Source of the DNA: Folioceros fuciformis
Taxonomy: Eukaryota > Anthocerotophyta > Anthocerotopsida > Anthocerotales
Assembly (NCBI GenBank): GCA_049999805.1
Contig: JBNGIO010006104.1
Location: 1-25,771, forward strand
Direction: 5' to 3'
Length of the DNA: 25,771 bases
Shown: positions 10,270-20,488 of the stretch, piece after piece
Layout of the letters: each line of letters starts with the position of its first letter
Position numbering within the stretch: position 1 is the stretch's first letter
The notes under the pieces: generated by a model
Databases searched by the model: none
What the model saw: the letters and a program-made list of their open reading frames with translations, nothing else
Told to the model about the DNA's origin: nothing
Program-made: the position numbers and the translations under genes

Positions 10270-10325
10270 GCCAAGGCGAGGCAGGGACGACGACCGTGAT
10301 GTAATGTAGCGCGGGCCTCGCGTCC

Positions 10326-13300
10326 ATGGAAGGGCTGCGCCAGCTGCGAGGGGTGTGGACGCAGGCATGGCGCTGGTACTCGTGCTGGCCCTTGCACCTG
10401 CCATTCCGCAGCCGGCGCGGCGGAGGAGCAGCAGGCGGGAGCAGCAGCAGTGGCAGCGGCAGCGGCGTCGGCACCGGCCGGGGTCGCCTCCCGCCGCATG
10501 CGCAGCCGCCTGGAGGTTCTAGTCCTGCCCAAAAAAAAAAAAACGAGCAGCTGCTTCCCCCGCACCCGCACCCGCACGCCGGGCAGGCCTGCGCCTGCCA
10601 CCCCCGCTCGCTCCCGGCATGGTGCTTCCCGGCCGCCGGCCACCGCTTTCTCCACGGAATTGCGTGCGACCCGCTCCTCACCACTCGCCTCGCCATCATG
10701 GTAGTCGCCCTCGCCTGCCTGCCGATGTTTGTGGTGGGCTGTGCTGTGCTGTGCTCTGCTGCATTTCATTGCATTGCGGTGGCTATGTCTGGTATTGGGT
10801 CGTATCGCATGGCGATCATGGTGTTGGCAGCGGCAATGGGCTGCAATCAATGGCAATGCCGAGCTCGCAATAGCCGTGGCTCACCTTCTGTGCTTGTGGT
10901 TCTGCGTGCGCAGGGGATGCTCGCAATTCTGCTCGTCGTCATGACTATCCTCACCTGGTACTTCACCTCCACGCATGCGCAGCGATCGGTGAGTGCCGTG
11001 GCCGCCTCCCTCCGGCACGAGCTTCTCACGCACGCAGGGCAGGCCACCAAGACTGTAATTCAGGACAACAACGCCTCCACCGTCTCCGTCGCCAGGCTGC
11101 TCAACTTCACCTCGGACTATTCCGTCTTCTCCACCCTCGACACTCAGGTGAGCTTGGCTCCTCTTCCCGCTGGCTTCCGTTGCGTGCCTTGCTGGTAGGC
11201 TGGCTGGCAGCGCCTCACCTTTATGCTTCCTCCGCAGGTGAGCTCTACTCTGTACACCGTGTACTCAGCGCTTCCCAGAAAGCGCACGCTTTCCTTCTAT
11301 GGGAGGAATGGTATGTTCGTGTCGTACACCTCCGACGTCAATGGCTCCATGTTGCTCTACTCCAACACTTCCTATATCCTGCCCAACCACGCGTCCCCGA
11401 CATGGGGTCCTGAGGAGAATATTACAGTCTCTCGGCCCTGGTACCGTGCGTTTCGTCAACCACTGGATTCTGAGACCGGATTGCCGGCAGGAGACCCGGC
11501 TGTTATTCCAGCAATCCCTTTCTGGGGCACCACCAGCTTTAATGTCTCGCTTTATGCACGGCAGGGAGCGTCCTCCTGGAGCTTCGTACTAGAACAGGAA
11601 GGGGATCTCACTTTTCAAACCTTGTCGCCTGTGAGGCAAGGCTCCAATGCAGATGCGGTGGGCGTGGCTGCCGTGGGGGTCTCAATGGGGGAAATCCGAG
11701 ACCTGCTCGACCATCTGGATCTTCAAGGTGGGGATATGTTTCTCATGGATCAGGACTGCCGACTGATCGCTCAGACCCGCGATCCGCTCGCCATAGGAGT
11801 CACAGCCCTAGGGGATCCGGTGCTGCCTCTGGCATCCGCCTCCAACAATTCGGTTGTTGCAGGGGCAGCTCGGTATTTGGACTCCAAAATCGGGAACTGC
11901 ACAATGCTCACCACTCGAGACGTTCAAGGAGGGAATGCCGTTATTGGTGGAACGCGGTATCTGATCGACTATTCTAAGCTGGCAGAGCTAACCCTGGTAA
12001 CGTCTCTCTCACCTGCCGTCACACTTGTGGCTTGTCATTCCACCCACGAGCTGTAATGCTCACGGTCCCTTTCTCTTCCACAGATATGTGTTATTGTGAT
12101 CCCTCACAAGAGCATATGGGGTTCCTCTGATAAGCGCAGCAATGCGACACTTGCCGTCCTCATTGCCCTGGCTGTTTGCGCCGGGCTGGTGGGCTGCTTT
12201 TTTGTCATTCTCCTGACGAAGGGAGTAAGCAATGAAATGCGTCTCCGAGCTGCATTGATCAAGCAGTTGGAAGCTACGAAAGAAGCTGAGACCAAGAGCA
12301 GTCAAAAGAGTATAGTGTTTGCAAGCATGAGTCACGATCTTCGGACTCCACTGGCAGCCATTATTGGTCTCATAGACATATGCTTATGCGATGCAGCAGA
12401 GTCCACCGAGTTGGAGGGTAACCTGTTGCAGATGAAGTCTTGTGCTGAGAACCTTCTTGGTCAGTGTCGCCCTTGCCTCCTCTCCCTGTTTAAGCCTCGT
12501 CTTCGACCACCTTCTGAACTGGTAGCCGGAAGTATGTGTAGTAGGAGATCAAGGTTTCACGTACTGATATGTCCACCTTTGCTCATTTGCAGGTATTTTG
12601 AATTCAGTGTTGGATATGAGCAAAATCGAGGCAGGGAAGTTGCAATTGGTGGACAAGGAGTTTGATCTTGTTCAAGTTCTAGAAGAAGTTGTGGATATGT
12701 TTGCCGTCGTGGGTATGAAGAAGGGACTAGAGGTCGTTCTGGACCTCCCTGACGACTCCATGGACAGAGTATCGAGAGTACGCGGGGACGAAGGCAGAGT
12801 GAAACAGCTGTTTTCCAACCTCTTGAGCAACGGAGTTAAGTTCACGAACGAGGGGCATGTGGTGCTGCGCGCTTGGCCAAAGCCGTCAAGCTCTGCGTCT
12901 GCCGTGCATACTTTTAGGCATATTGAAGGGGTTTTAGGCAGTCTTGTCCACCCATTCCGGAAGTGGCTCCACGGAAAGCGGAAGAGCTACAATCAGATGA
13001 GAGCCATGTATGAGCGATATGTGGCGAGCAGCAAGCTGGAGTTCGAGTTTGAGGTCGACGACACTGGGAAAGGCATTCCTCGAGATCAAAGGAAAGCTGT
13101 ATTTGATAATTTCGTGCAGGTCGACACCTCAACTACACAAGCCAACGGCGGCACTGGCCTTGGCCTTGGCATTGTTCGATCGCTGGTACGCCTTTGTCTT
13201 CGCTTTTCCGTCTGTCTTTCACTGTTTTGAGGAACGATTCCGCAGAAATTTCAAGTGCTGAGGGTATATTCTTGTTTGCATTCATCTTCACGTTCCACAG

Positions 13301-15291
13301 CCTTGAGAGATTTCTGTTCGAACGTTGCGTGCTGCTCAGGTACGCTTGATGGGAGGGGACATCGCCATTATCGACAAAGGTGAGCCTGGGGAACCAGGAA
13401 CGTGTTTCCGCTTCAACCTAGTATTCAGCAGAGTTAGTGCTCCTATAGATCTGGAAGGTATGCCAGGCTTGAAAAGATACCAAGGGAATGAGACTCGAGT
13501 GCGAGATCGGGCATCTGTACAGGAGACTTTTGGGTCCAGTGGTAGAGCAGCAATACCTATGTGGTCTTTCAGCTCGGCCAGACGCATGGCAGCAGGTATC
13601 CTGAACGACCCATGTTCCACTCCGCCTCTTGCAGAAGGTGTGAACGTGCTGTTAGCTATGCAGGGGGTGGCAGGGAAACGAGTGGTGAAACGATGGATGG
13701 AGAGGAGGGGGCTTCAAGTGTGGAGCGTAAACATTTGGGAGGATTTTCTGCCCTCTCTCGAGAAAATCAGGCACGAGATCTTCTATGATGAATGCTTCAG
13801 TGGGTTTTCGGAACGGTTCGAGATTGCCTCCCCTGGAATCCAGTCGTACGATTCTTGGGCAGAGGACATGGAGGCAAGGAGGAGAGGGAGGGACTGGATC
13901 CCCAATATGGAGCCAGGATTTTCCCAGCAGAACCCAGATTATGAAGCTGGTCGGCCAGCATTGGCAAGATCGGTAGACCGGACAGGAGCTCGGCTTCTGA
14001 TAGTCATCGACGCAGATATGGTCTTAGAGCCCCTGAGTACCTTGGCGGCAGCCTTACAGGGTGGCTTGACACGTGATGAGCAGCATTCTCTGTCGAGGGT
14101 TGTATGGTTGGTCACAGCCAATACCCCAAGCCACATCGTGCAGACATTGAAGGAGGGGAACGTTATCCCCTGCGCCCTTTGCCTACATAAGCCTTTGCAT
14201 GGCTCGCGTTTGAACAGCATCTGGGAACTTGTGCAGGACCTTGTCAGTAGACAGGACCCCAAGCCCAACGACACAGGAGGGATACCTGCCAGGGGTGCTC
14301 AGGTTGTGGATCACAGGGGGCAGGTACTGGACCCAGCCGAAGCTTCTTCACTTAATGTTATTGAATTAGCTAGTACAGTAGTGAATAGGGTAGTGGACGA
14401 CACGGTTCTGATGACAGGCGGGGAAGCTGCAGTACTGGAAACTCCTGAAAGCCAGACATTTCAAGCAGTGGCTGCTGGCTCCTTCGAATCCTTGAGAGCT
14501 CTACCAGGGAAGCCCTTAGGTCAGGGCCACACCCACCCCCAAGGTAGCCTCTCTGAATCACCACTTGTCACCAAGATACAGTCACAGGTCACAGAGTCGG
14601 AGACACTTGTGTCCAAGAACAGAGCTCGGGAGAGTGAGATGATGGGTCCCCCAGATGCTTTAGCTGGAAAACTGATCCTCGTTGCTGAGGATAACCCCGT
14701 TCTCCAGAAACTGACGAGAACTGTTCTCCTTAGGATGGGTGCCACTGTAGAGTGCGTAGATGATGGTGCGGAGGCTGTACGAAGAGTGGTAAACCATCTC
14801 CCGAGGCCCGGGAGGTCGCACCACGAAGTAGTTGATATGGAGATTAGGCAGTCGAGTGGCCTGGAAGATGAAGAAACCTCAGGTCGACCTTATGATATGG
14901 TTTTCATGGATTGTCAGGTGGGTTTTCCTCGAATTTCTTCCTGCCCTGCCCTGCCCTGCCCTTCCCGTCCGTTTTAGAAGGTGGAGGAACGACTCCCTGT
15001 CATCTATAGTTATGTCTATGTGTGTTTGCCAAGGAAGTGATGTTCGATGTCCTGCCTGTGCAGATGCCTGTTCTGGATGGCTATGAAGCCACAACACGAA
15101 TACGAGAGGAGGAAAAGTATGTCGGTTGGCGCACCCCGGTTATAGCATTAACTGCACATGCCATGGCACAGGACGAGAGGAAGTGTATGGATGCCGGTAT
15201 GGATTTCTACCTGACGAAGCCTCTGTCAACAAAAGCCTTACTGGATGTGATTTCCAAGGTGAATCTGTGGAAACGAAGCGGTGGTGAGTAG
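10326..15291 (+). CDS. CKI1: CKI1-like hybrid sensor histidine kinase
   Basis: Membrane hybrid histidine kinase resembling Arabidopsis CKI1, which feeds phosphate into the cytokinin-type phosphorelay through HPt proteins. Exons: 10326-10700, 10914-11147, 11238-11996, 12084-12459, 12593-13185, 13340-14917, 15064-15291. All introns are GT-AG and phases agree, giving about 1380 residues (Arabidopsis CKI1 is about 1120). Domains: TM1 about 126-142 (GMLAILLVVMTILTWYF); a large presumably external domain with several NxS/T sites to about 475; TM2 about 477-500; H-box SHDLRTPLAAIIGLID with phospho-His540 (CAC at 12333). LNSVLDMSKIEAGKLQLV, LFSNLLSNGVKFTN (N box), DDTGKGI (G1) and GTGLGLGI (G2) follow. 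A degenerate receiver spans about 879-1085. The true receiver starts near 1220 with LVAEDN, phospho-Asp1303 (MVFMDCQMPVLDGYEAT) and LTKPL. The first ATG of the open frame was chosen, and the N-terminal 100 residues are low-complexity, so the true start could be later. Catalytic residues are intact. Confidence 0.9.
13637..14260 (+). other. Degenerate receiver-like domain inside the kinase
   Basis: Residues about 879-1085 follow the receiver fold order. A hydrophobic first strand (VNVLLAMQGVAGKRVVKRWM) lacks the acidic pair. Next come LLIVIDADMVLEPL at the phospho-acceptor strand, VVWLVTANT, and CLHKPLHGSRL carrying the K-P pair. Hybrid kinases of the cytokinin-receptor class commonly carry such an inactive receiver before the real one. 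Without the acidic pocket it is probably structural. Confidence 0.55.
14938..14961. repeat. Pentamer microsatellite (ctgcc)n in the last kinase intron
   Basis: About four to five copies of ctgcc lie just inside the 14918-15063 intron. The same motif in the opposite orientation occurs at 15886-15909. Confidence 0.85.
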
Positions 15292-15916
15292 CACTCGGCG
15301 GGCCGAAGGTGCGTTGCAAAACTTTCAAACCAACCAGCTCGCTGAACCGACAGAGCTGCACATACCATTCCTTGTGAGAGGCTTTGCAAGGCAGAGCCCT
15401 CACGATTTTTTTTGCCATGTGGAGGAAGATCTCCCTCCGTACACAAATGTGGGGAGAGAACTCGGGGTACGGGGATTTTGGACAGTCGAAAGTGGGTACA
15501 CCTGTAGAGCAGAAAACGCTGGACTGGCCTGATTTCCTGATAACACATGCTGAAGTACAGGAGAGGCAGGAAGAAGAGGTGAGATGTTAAAGAGCTCTGG
15601 GAAAATCCCTCGAGTTTGTCTTCCGTAGAATGGTGGGAGATTCTTCCCTGCCTGCCAAACGGCCCACACAAGAAACCTGATCAAACTCGCTTGCCTGGTT
15701 CAAGACAAGACGGGTTGCCCGCCTGCAAAGCTGTTGGTAATTCCACATGCACATTTGAGTGAGAGACAACAACATTTGGAGCTAAATACTCGACTGATCT
15801 ACTCCCGATCCAAACATGGTGAAACGTAGTCTGCGTATTGACATGTTGGAGCTGCTGCTGTTGCTGGTGCGGTAGGTTGGTAGGGCAGGGCAGGGCAGGG
15901 CAGGGCAGGCGGAAAA
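15292..15916. other. Convergent 3' region between kinase and LBD gene
   Basis: Contains the 3' UTRs of two genes pointing toward each other. Open frames here are short, overlap on both strands and have no domain. The sequence just before 15916 is a (gggca)n run. I see no separate gene. Confidence 0.5.
15886..15909. repeat. Pentamer microsatellite (gggca)n
   Basis: About five copies of ggcag/gggca directly downstream of the LBD stop codon, probably in its 3' UTR. It is the reverse complement of the motif in the kinase intron at 14938-14961. Confidence 0.9.
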
Positions 15917-16654
15917 CTACCCGGATGACATATGGCCCATACTACTGGTACCTGCTCCACCGCTGCCTCCACTATTCCCATCGCTGTTGGCTCTAGTGGC
16001 GTGGTAGGAGCTGCTGCCACCGAGTTGGCGGCGTGAAGCAAGGCTGACTCCAGCGCCCCCTGCGGCCTCGTAGGAAGTAGTGGCCATGCCTGCAGCGGCG
16101 GCTGCTGCTCCGGCTCCCCCTACCCGGGCCATCTCCATGATCTGTTCCCGCGTGTAGGAAGGTTCCCTGCCTAGCTCCATGAGCTGGTCTCTGGTCATCA
16201 TGTGCTGAGGCTCCCGAGAGCCTGCCACCCCGACTGCCATTCCCACTCCCATCCCAATGCCCAGCGAAGGCCCCGTCCCCGCTCCCGAGGGCCCCACGGC
16301 CGGCACCAGCCCTGCCCCCGCGTATTTGGCCAGATCCGAGTGCGCCAAGGCCAGTTCCGCCTGCAGCTGAGCCACCTGCCTCTGCAGCACCGAGATAGCT
16401 CCCACACATCCATACACAGGATCCTTCACTCTCGCATCCGCCTCGTAGGCGAGCGAGTTCACGGCATCCTCACGCTGATGCGGCGGCAACTCATTCAGCA
16501 GCTTAGTGATGTTGCTGGCGCCGAAGATTTTGTGGACATTCGCAAATTTGTGAGGCTGATCAGGAGGGAAATAAGGAGCAAACACACATTCAGTGGTGCA
16601 CTTCCTTCTCAAGAACTTGCATGCGGCACAGGGCGAGCTTGAAGATGATGCCAT
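15917..16654 (-). CDS. LOB-domain (LBD/ASL) transcription factor, class I
   Basis: Plant-specific DNA-binding protein of the LATERAL ORGAN BOUNDARIES family, 245 residues from a single exon, acting in the nucleus as a developmental regulator. The zinc-finger-like motif is CX2CX6CX3C (Cys 9, 12, 19, 23; CAACKFLRRKCTTEC). A GAS block follows (FANVHKIFGASNITKLLNEL, about 37-56), then the invariant region EADARVKDPVYGCVG. The class I leucine-zipper-like coiled coil is ISVLQRQVAQLQAELALAHSDL (about 89-110). The C-terminal half is Gly/Ala/Ser-rich and variable, as usual in this family. The start is the first ATG, directly before MASSSSSPCAAC, the standard N-terminus. It is convergent with the kinase. 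I cannot assign an orthologue within class I. Confidence 0.95.
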   Translation of the reverse strand: MASSSSSPCAACKFLRRKCTTECVFAPYFPPDQPHKFANVHKIFGASNITKLLNELPPHQREDAVNSLAYEADARVKDPVYGCVGAISVLQRQVAQLQAELALAHSDLAKYAGAGLVPAVGPSGAGTGPSLGIGMGVGMAVGVAGSREPQHMMTRDQLMELGREPSYTREQIMEMARVGGAGAAAAAAGMATTSYEAAGGAGVSLASRRQLGGSSSYHATRANSDGNSGGSGGAGTSSMGHMSSG

Positions 16655-17100
16655 ACCTGCTTGAGGCTTCCCCCAGGCTTGAGGTAACTAGCATGCTAAC
16701 TCCTTAGCCGGGGCAATTCGTGTCAGTGGACAGGCTTCACAAGAGATGTGCTCCTGTTCCTGATNNNNNNNNNNNNNNNNNNNNNNNNNNNNNNNNNNNN
16801 NNNNNNNNNNNNNNNNNNNNNNNNNNNNNNNNNNNNNNNNNNNNNNNNNNNNNNNNNNNNNNNNCTCCTACTCCTGTTCCTCTTGAACCTGTTCCTGCTT
16901 CCTCCATGGAATCCGAATCCCTCACTACCGCTTCCCTCGCTTGCTCGCCCTGCTGCTCATCTGAACCGCCATCTCCACTTTCCCCTAGCCGTCGCCGTCA
17001 ACCCCCAGCTCCAGCTCCAGCTCCACCTCTACCGCCGCTTGTCGGCAAGGACTGGCTGACGTCGTCAATTCCAGCGCTCCGTCGTGGCGTGGCTTAATAG
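16655..17100 (-). promoter_or_regulatory. Upstream region of the LBD gene, with tandem repeat broken by a gap
   Basis: The sequence on both sides of the gap is built of ctcctgttcctx-like words (16748-16764, 16865-16910), followed by Pro/Ser-type low-complexity sequence and cagctc repeats near 17005-17030. Apparent open frames across the gap are repeat translations. This is probably the promoter or leader of the LBD gene. No core promoter element was identified. Confidence 0.4.
16765..16864. other. Assembly gap of 100 N within a minisatellite
   Basis: Exactly 100 N. Both edges are the same ctcctgttcct-type repeat, so the gap most likely marks an array too repetitive to assemble; its true length is unknown. 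Confidence 0.95.
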
Positions 17101-17869
17101 AAATCAGGCGAGCTTGCTTGGAGGGCCCCGCAGCTCCCATTATGTACGTGTATATGGCCCATGCCATGACTCATCAACTCTCTTCCCTTCCCTTCTGCTT
17201 ACATACATATTTGGATCCATATATCAAATGTATGCATGTCGTAGCGCTACAACGATATATCTTTATAGTCCTCGTTCACATGTGCTCACTTGGCATCATT
17301 AGAAATTGTTGCATGGAATAATTAGATTATTGTTTTGAAAAATTGATTGCTACGTGATTCCTTAGAACGAAGAATTCATAGCATGAAACTTAAGGACAGA
17401 ATTACAACACCGTGCCAGTGCGAGTACAATGCAAAGAGAAGGGCAGCCTCGATTCCTCGTCAAACAAGATTTCCAAAGGAAATCCAAAACCAATCCTTCC
17501 AAAAAAAGACGTGTGGCCGTTCGTTACAACCTTCAACCTTCAGCAAAAGAATGGTAGGCAGCGGAAAGGGCACAACCGACGTCAGGACAGAACGAAAATG
17601 GATCTGCCGATCTTGCGAATCCTACTCTTCCCTCACTCTCACCAACCCCTACTGAAACACTTCCACCACCCTTGACGGAGACCCAGCTGACCCACGCCAC
17701 GGATATCCCGCGACGGGAGTGCGAACGTTCCGTCACTCCGGTACTTCCGGTGATTACAAGCGGACTTGCACAGCGAGTTCCGAGAGGAACCTTTACCTCT
17801 GGTGGAGGAGTTCTGTTGACGGTATGTGGCTGTCGAACCGGAGGCCTTCGTACGAGTTGCCCTTCTACA
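17101..17869. other. Intergenic region between LBD and the helicase
   Basis: Moderately AT-rich with several short open frames of no recognisable content. It should hold distal LBD promoter sequence and the 3' UTR of the helicase (ending at 17870 on the minus strand). I see no gene. Confidence 0.5.
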
Positions 17870-20488
17870 TCACATCGTCACAACCGCAGGCTTGAGTTTT
17901 CTCTTTTTCCTGTTTTGATGCTGCTCCTTCCTCTTCCTTTTCAATTCCAGCTTATGAGAAGACTGCCCCAGCATCGACGGCGCGTCACACAACCCAAAGC
18001 TCTTGGCAACATGTCCCAGGTGCAGGTTTCTCACGTGGAATATGCCCTTGAGCTCACCTTGGTGTACGGCATACGCCCGAACGTAGGAGCGAAATGCATC
18101 CACTGCGAGTAGCCTCAAGTCCCTCTGCAAAGTACTTCCCACGTGTGAGTACATGGCAATCTGGCACTGGGCACATCCTACCTGCTGCGTCAGCGTGTAT
18201 AGGAGGAGACCTACTTGTCTGCCTATGAAGGCCTCCAATTCTCTGTGCATTGCAATGGTTGTTGGATGTATTTCTGGACGCTTCCAATCCCCCTTCAGTG
18301 GTGCTCTGCTTGTCTCCACGGAACTCAATACTTGTTCAAGAGAAAGCCGTTTCAGGGCCACTCCATGTGTTTCTAGCTCTTTCATGTAATCCGCCTCTCT
18401 TGGCTGCAGAAAAAGGACAGCCTCACCTCGATGACCGATTCGAGCAGTCCTTCCTACTCTGCAGGTCCCGAAGTCAGCTCCTACCACACCAACCATTCAA
18501 GCAATGCATAGTACAGTCTCCCACGTCACAATCCGTGAAAAAGATATAACACGACTTGCCTGTGCACGTAGTCTGCCGCATCGCCTGGTGGGTCATACTG
18601 GATGATATATGTTACATCCTGAAAATCCAAACCCCTTGCAGCTACATCTGTACAAAGCAGCAAAGCAGGTGTAGCCCTGCTGAAGTCCAAGTACGACTGC
18701 ATTCTTTCCTTTTGATCCATGCTCCCGTGCAGACGAAAGCAGCGACCTGGAAATGCCTTCACAAGCTCGGTCTGTTTTCTTCCGGACTGACGTGACCACT
18801 GAAATCTACTTATCAAACTGAAGTGAAAATCAACTGAGTCACACGTGGAGACGAATGCCACCAGCTGTCACCAAGTGCAAAAAGACCCCGGTTAGTTTGA
18901 GGACCCTAGCCGCAAATACCTGGGGCATGCCTCAGCAGAACAGCATCGACATTGATTTGAGGTCTTACCTTGCATGCCCCATCAACCGTTGATCTCTGGT
19001 GCAGAAGGCTCAAAAGCGAAATCAGCCTTAGCCTGCACGATACTACAGAAGCCAACTGTCAGGATTGACTCAGTGTCACATGACAAGGACGGCTTTGATC
19101 TCAAAGTCCGTCTTCCGTCTAACCAGCAAACCAGCGAGATCGTCAAATGCTAAGACACTAGTATGCTTTCAACCGGGCAGCGCTGTGGTCCCAACACAGA
19201 TTCAGCTCCTCACACAGACCATGTAACTGTGTGAGACATACCTAGGAGGTACTTTTGCTCAATCTGCTGTGGGATGCAGTAATTGGTGTGGCCCTCCCTG
19301 TCGTCCCGCGCCACGATATCTACTTCCCAACGCTTCCTCTTCCCCGAGAAATTCGTGTTTTGCTGTGTGGGAGGTGCCGAAACCTCCCCACCAACAAAGA
19401 CAAGGGCTGGGTCTTTAAGGCTGAGGGTTGCCAGATTCTCCACATCTTCATTCAGAGTTGCAGAGAGCAGCATATGCTGCCTGCCCTGTGGCCTGAGGCC
19501 AACATCCGATCTGTCATGCGAGGAATCTAGTACCCGTAGGATTTCTTGGATGTCATTTTTGAACCCCATGTCCAACAACCTGCAAACACATGCTCTTCAG
19601 GGCTGTGAACCAAATCAAGCTTCGCATTCCGTGCACTTGGATGAAAAGAAGCAAAGAAAGAGAGAGACAACACCTGTCGGCTTCATCAAAAACGACCCAA
19701 CGCAACAAATCGTGACGAAACGAAACCGTGTTCTTCAAATGATCCAGCAGTCGACCGGGGGTAGCAACAAGCAACGTAATACCTGCACGAAAAAGGTGGA
19801 AAGAAACCAGAAAAGGAATGAGCCATCGCAAACACCGTGCTGCCGTGCTAAAGTGGTTGCAAATTCCCTACCTTTCCGCAACCGTGCCTTCTCCTTGGCC
19901 CGATTCTCCCCGCCCATGACACATCCCGGAACCAGCCAGACGAACCGACGCAGGAGCTGCTCGGCAACGGCACAGACCTGCACACACAACTCCCGGGTAG
20001 GGACCAGCACAAGTGCTGGCCATTCACCCCGTCACACACTGCCCTCCCAGAATCCCGGTACGCCAGACAGACTGCTGCTAAAAGCTCACCGAAAGTGCCG
20101 TCAGCCCTAGTCGCGCGGGTCTTGGATGCTTGCAGCAAGCTCACCACAGGGGCCAGGTAGGCTAGGGTCTTGCCAGTCCCAGTCTCCGCCCTCACAAGCC
20201 TGCATCCCTGCGAGTCAGAAGCGTCCTTACAAGGCCAGCTGCCGCTCCAGACACAAGAAGCGAGGGAGGGGGGCAGCCGCATACACGTCCTTGCCGGACA
20301 GAATGACAGGAATGGCGGCCTGCTGAATTGCGGTGGGAGCCTCGAATTTGATTGCATCTGCCGCCAGAAAACGTCAGAGAGCAGAACCCGGGTTTGCGCA
20401 ACGATGGTCGAGCCGCTCAGGCAAGAGAGCTACCTCGAATGTGATCCGCCAGGGATGGCTCCAGACCAAGCTCGGCAAACGCGGCCAT
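17870..20488 (-). CDS. RH17: DEAD-box ATP-dependent RNA helicase, DDX31/Dbp7 type (plant RH17-like)
   Basis: Nucleolar-type DEAD-box RNA helicase. Yeast Dbp7 and human DDX31 act in large ribosomal subunit assembly, so the role here is inferred. Minus-strand exons: 20488-20434, 20357-20285, 20199-20090, 20015-19872, 19782-19674, 19579-19242, 19042-18969, 18864-18560, 18458-18215, 18124-17870; phases agree, giving 568 residues. Motifs in order: Q motif [13 protein letters not shown] (23-35), I AETGTGKT (47-54), Ia PTRELCVQV, Ib TPGRLLDHL (135-143), II DEAD (160-163), III SAT (203-205), [41 protein letters not shown] (from 402). The C-terminal block [23 protein letters not shown] is characteristic of this subfamily, followed by a Lys/Arg-rich tail. 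The start ATG is preceded in frame by TAG, so it is well supported. The intron after motif VI His-Arg begins GC, not GT. Confidence 0.93.
18459..18559 (-). other. GC-AG intron in the helicase gene
   Basis: Reading the minus strand, the exon ends ...GTGCACAG and the intron begins GCAAGTCG; it ends ...GACCTGCAG before AGTAGG. Joining here restores HRVGRTAR exactly. The nearest GT three bases on would shift the frame and destroy motif VI. AG|GCAAGT is the known strong consensus of GC-AG introns. Length is 101 bases. Confidence 0.85.

Larger units (their letters stand above)
9294..10325 (+). promoter_or_regulatory. GC-rich promoter / 5' leader of the CKI1-like kinase, with microsatellites
   Basis: Composition switches back to GC-rich here. 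Purine-rich tracts occupy about 9475-9640, a (GGTCCT)n-like run 9846-9893, GA-rich tracts 10178-10230 and a CTG/CAG run 10236-10269. Long open frames in this stretch on both strands are low-complexity translations of these repeats and have no domain. The transcription start cannot be placed. Several short upstream ATGs would lie in the leader if it is long. Confidence 0.45.

Noticed and set aside
10053-10856. 267-codon minus-strand frame opposite the kinase start
   Set aside because: It is rich in Ser, Leu, Pro and Ala runs from CAG and GA repeats, has no domain, and overlaps a well-supported exon on the other strand.
15207-15671. 154-codon minus-strand frame over the kinase 3' end
   Set aside because: It overlaps the true receiver exon, has no recognisable domain and is a shadow frame.
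19283-20110. 275-codon plus-strand frame opposite the helicase
   Set aside because: It is antisense to exons carrying the DEAD and SAT motifs, has no motif of its own, and crosses intron borders of the real gene.
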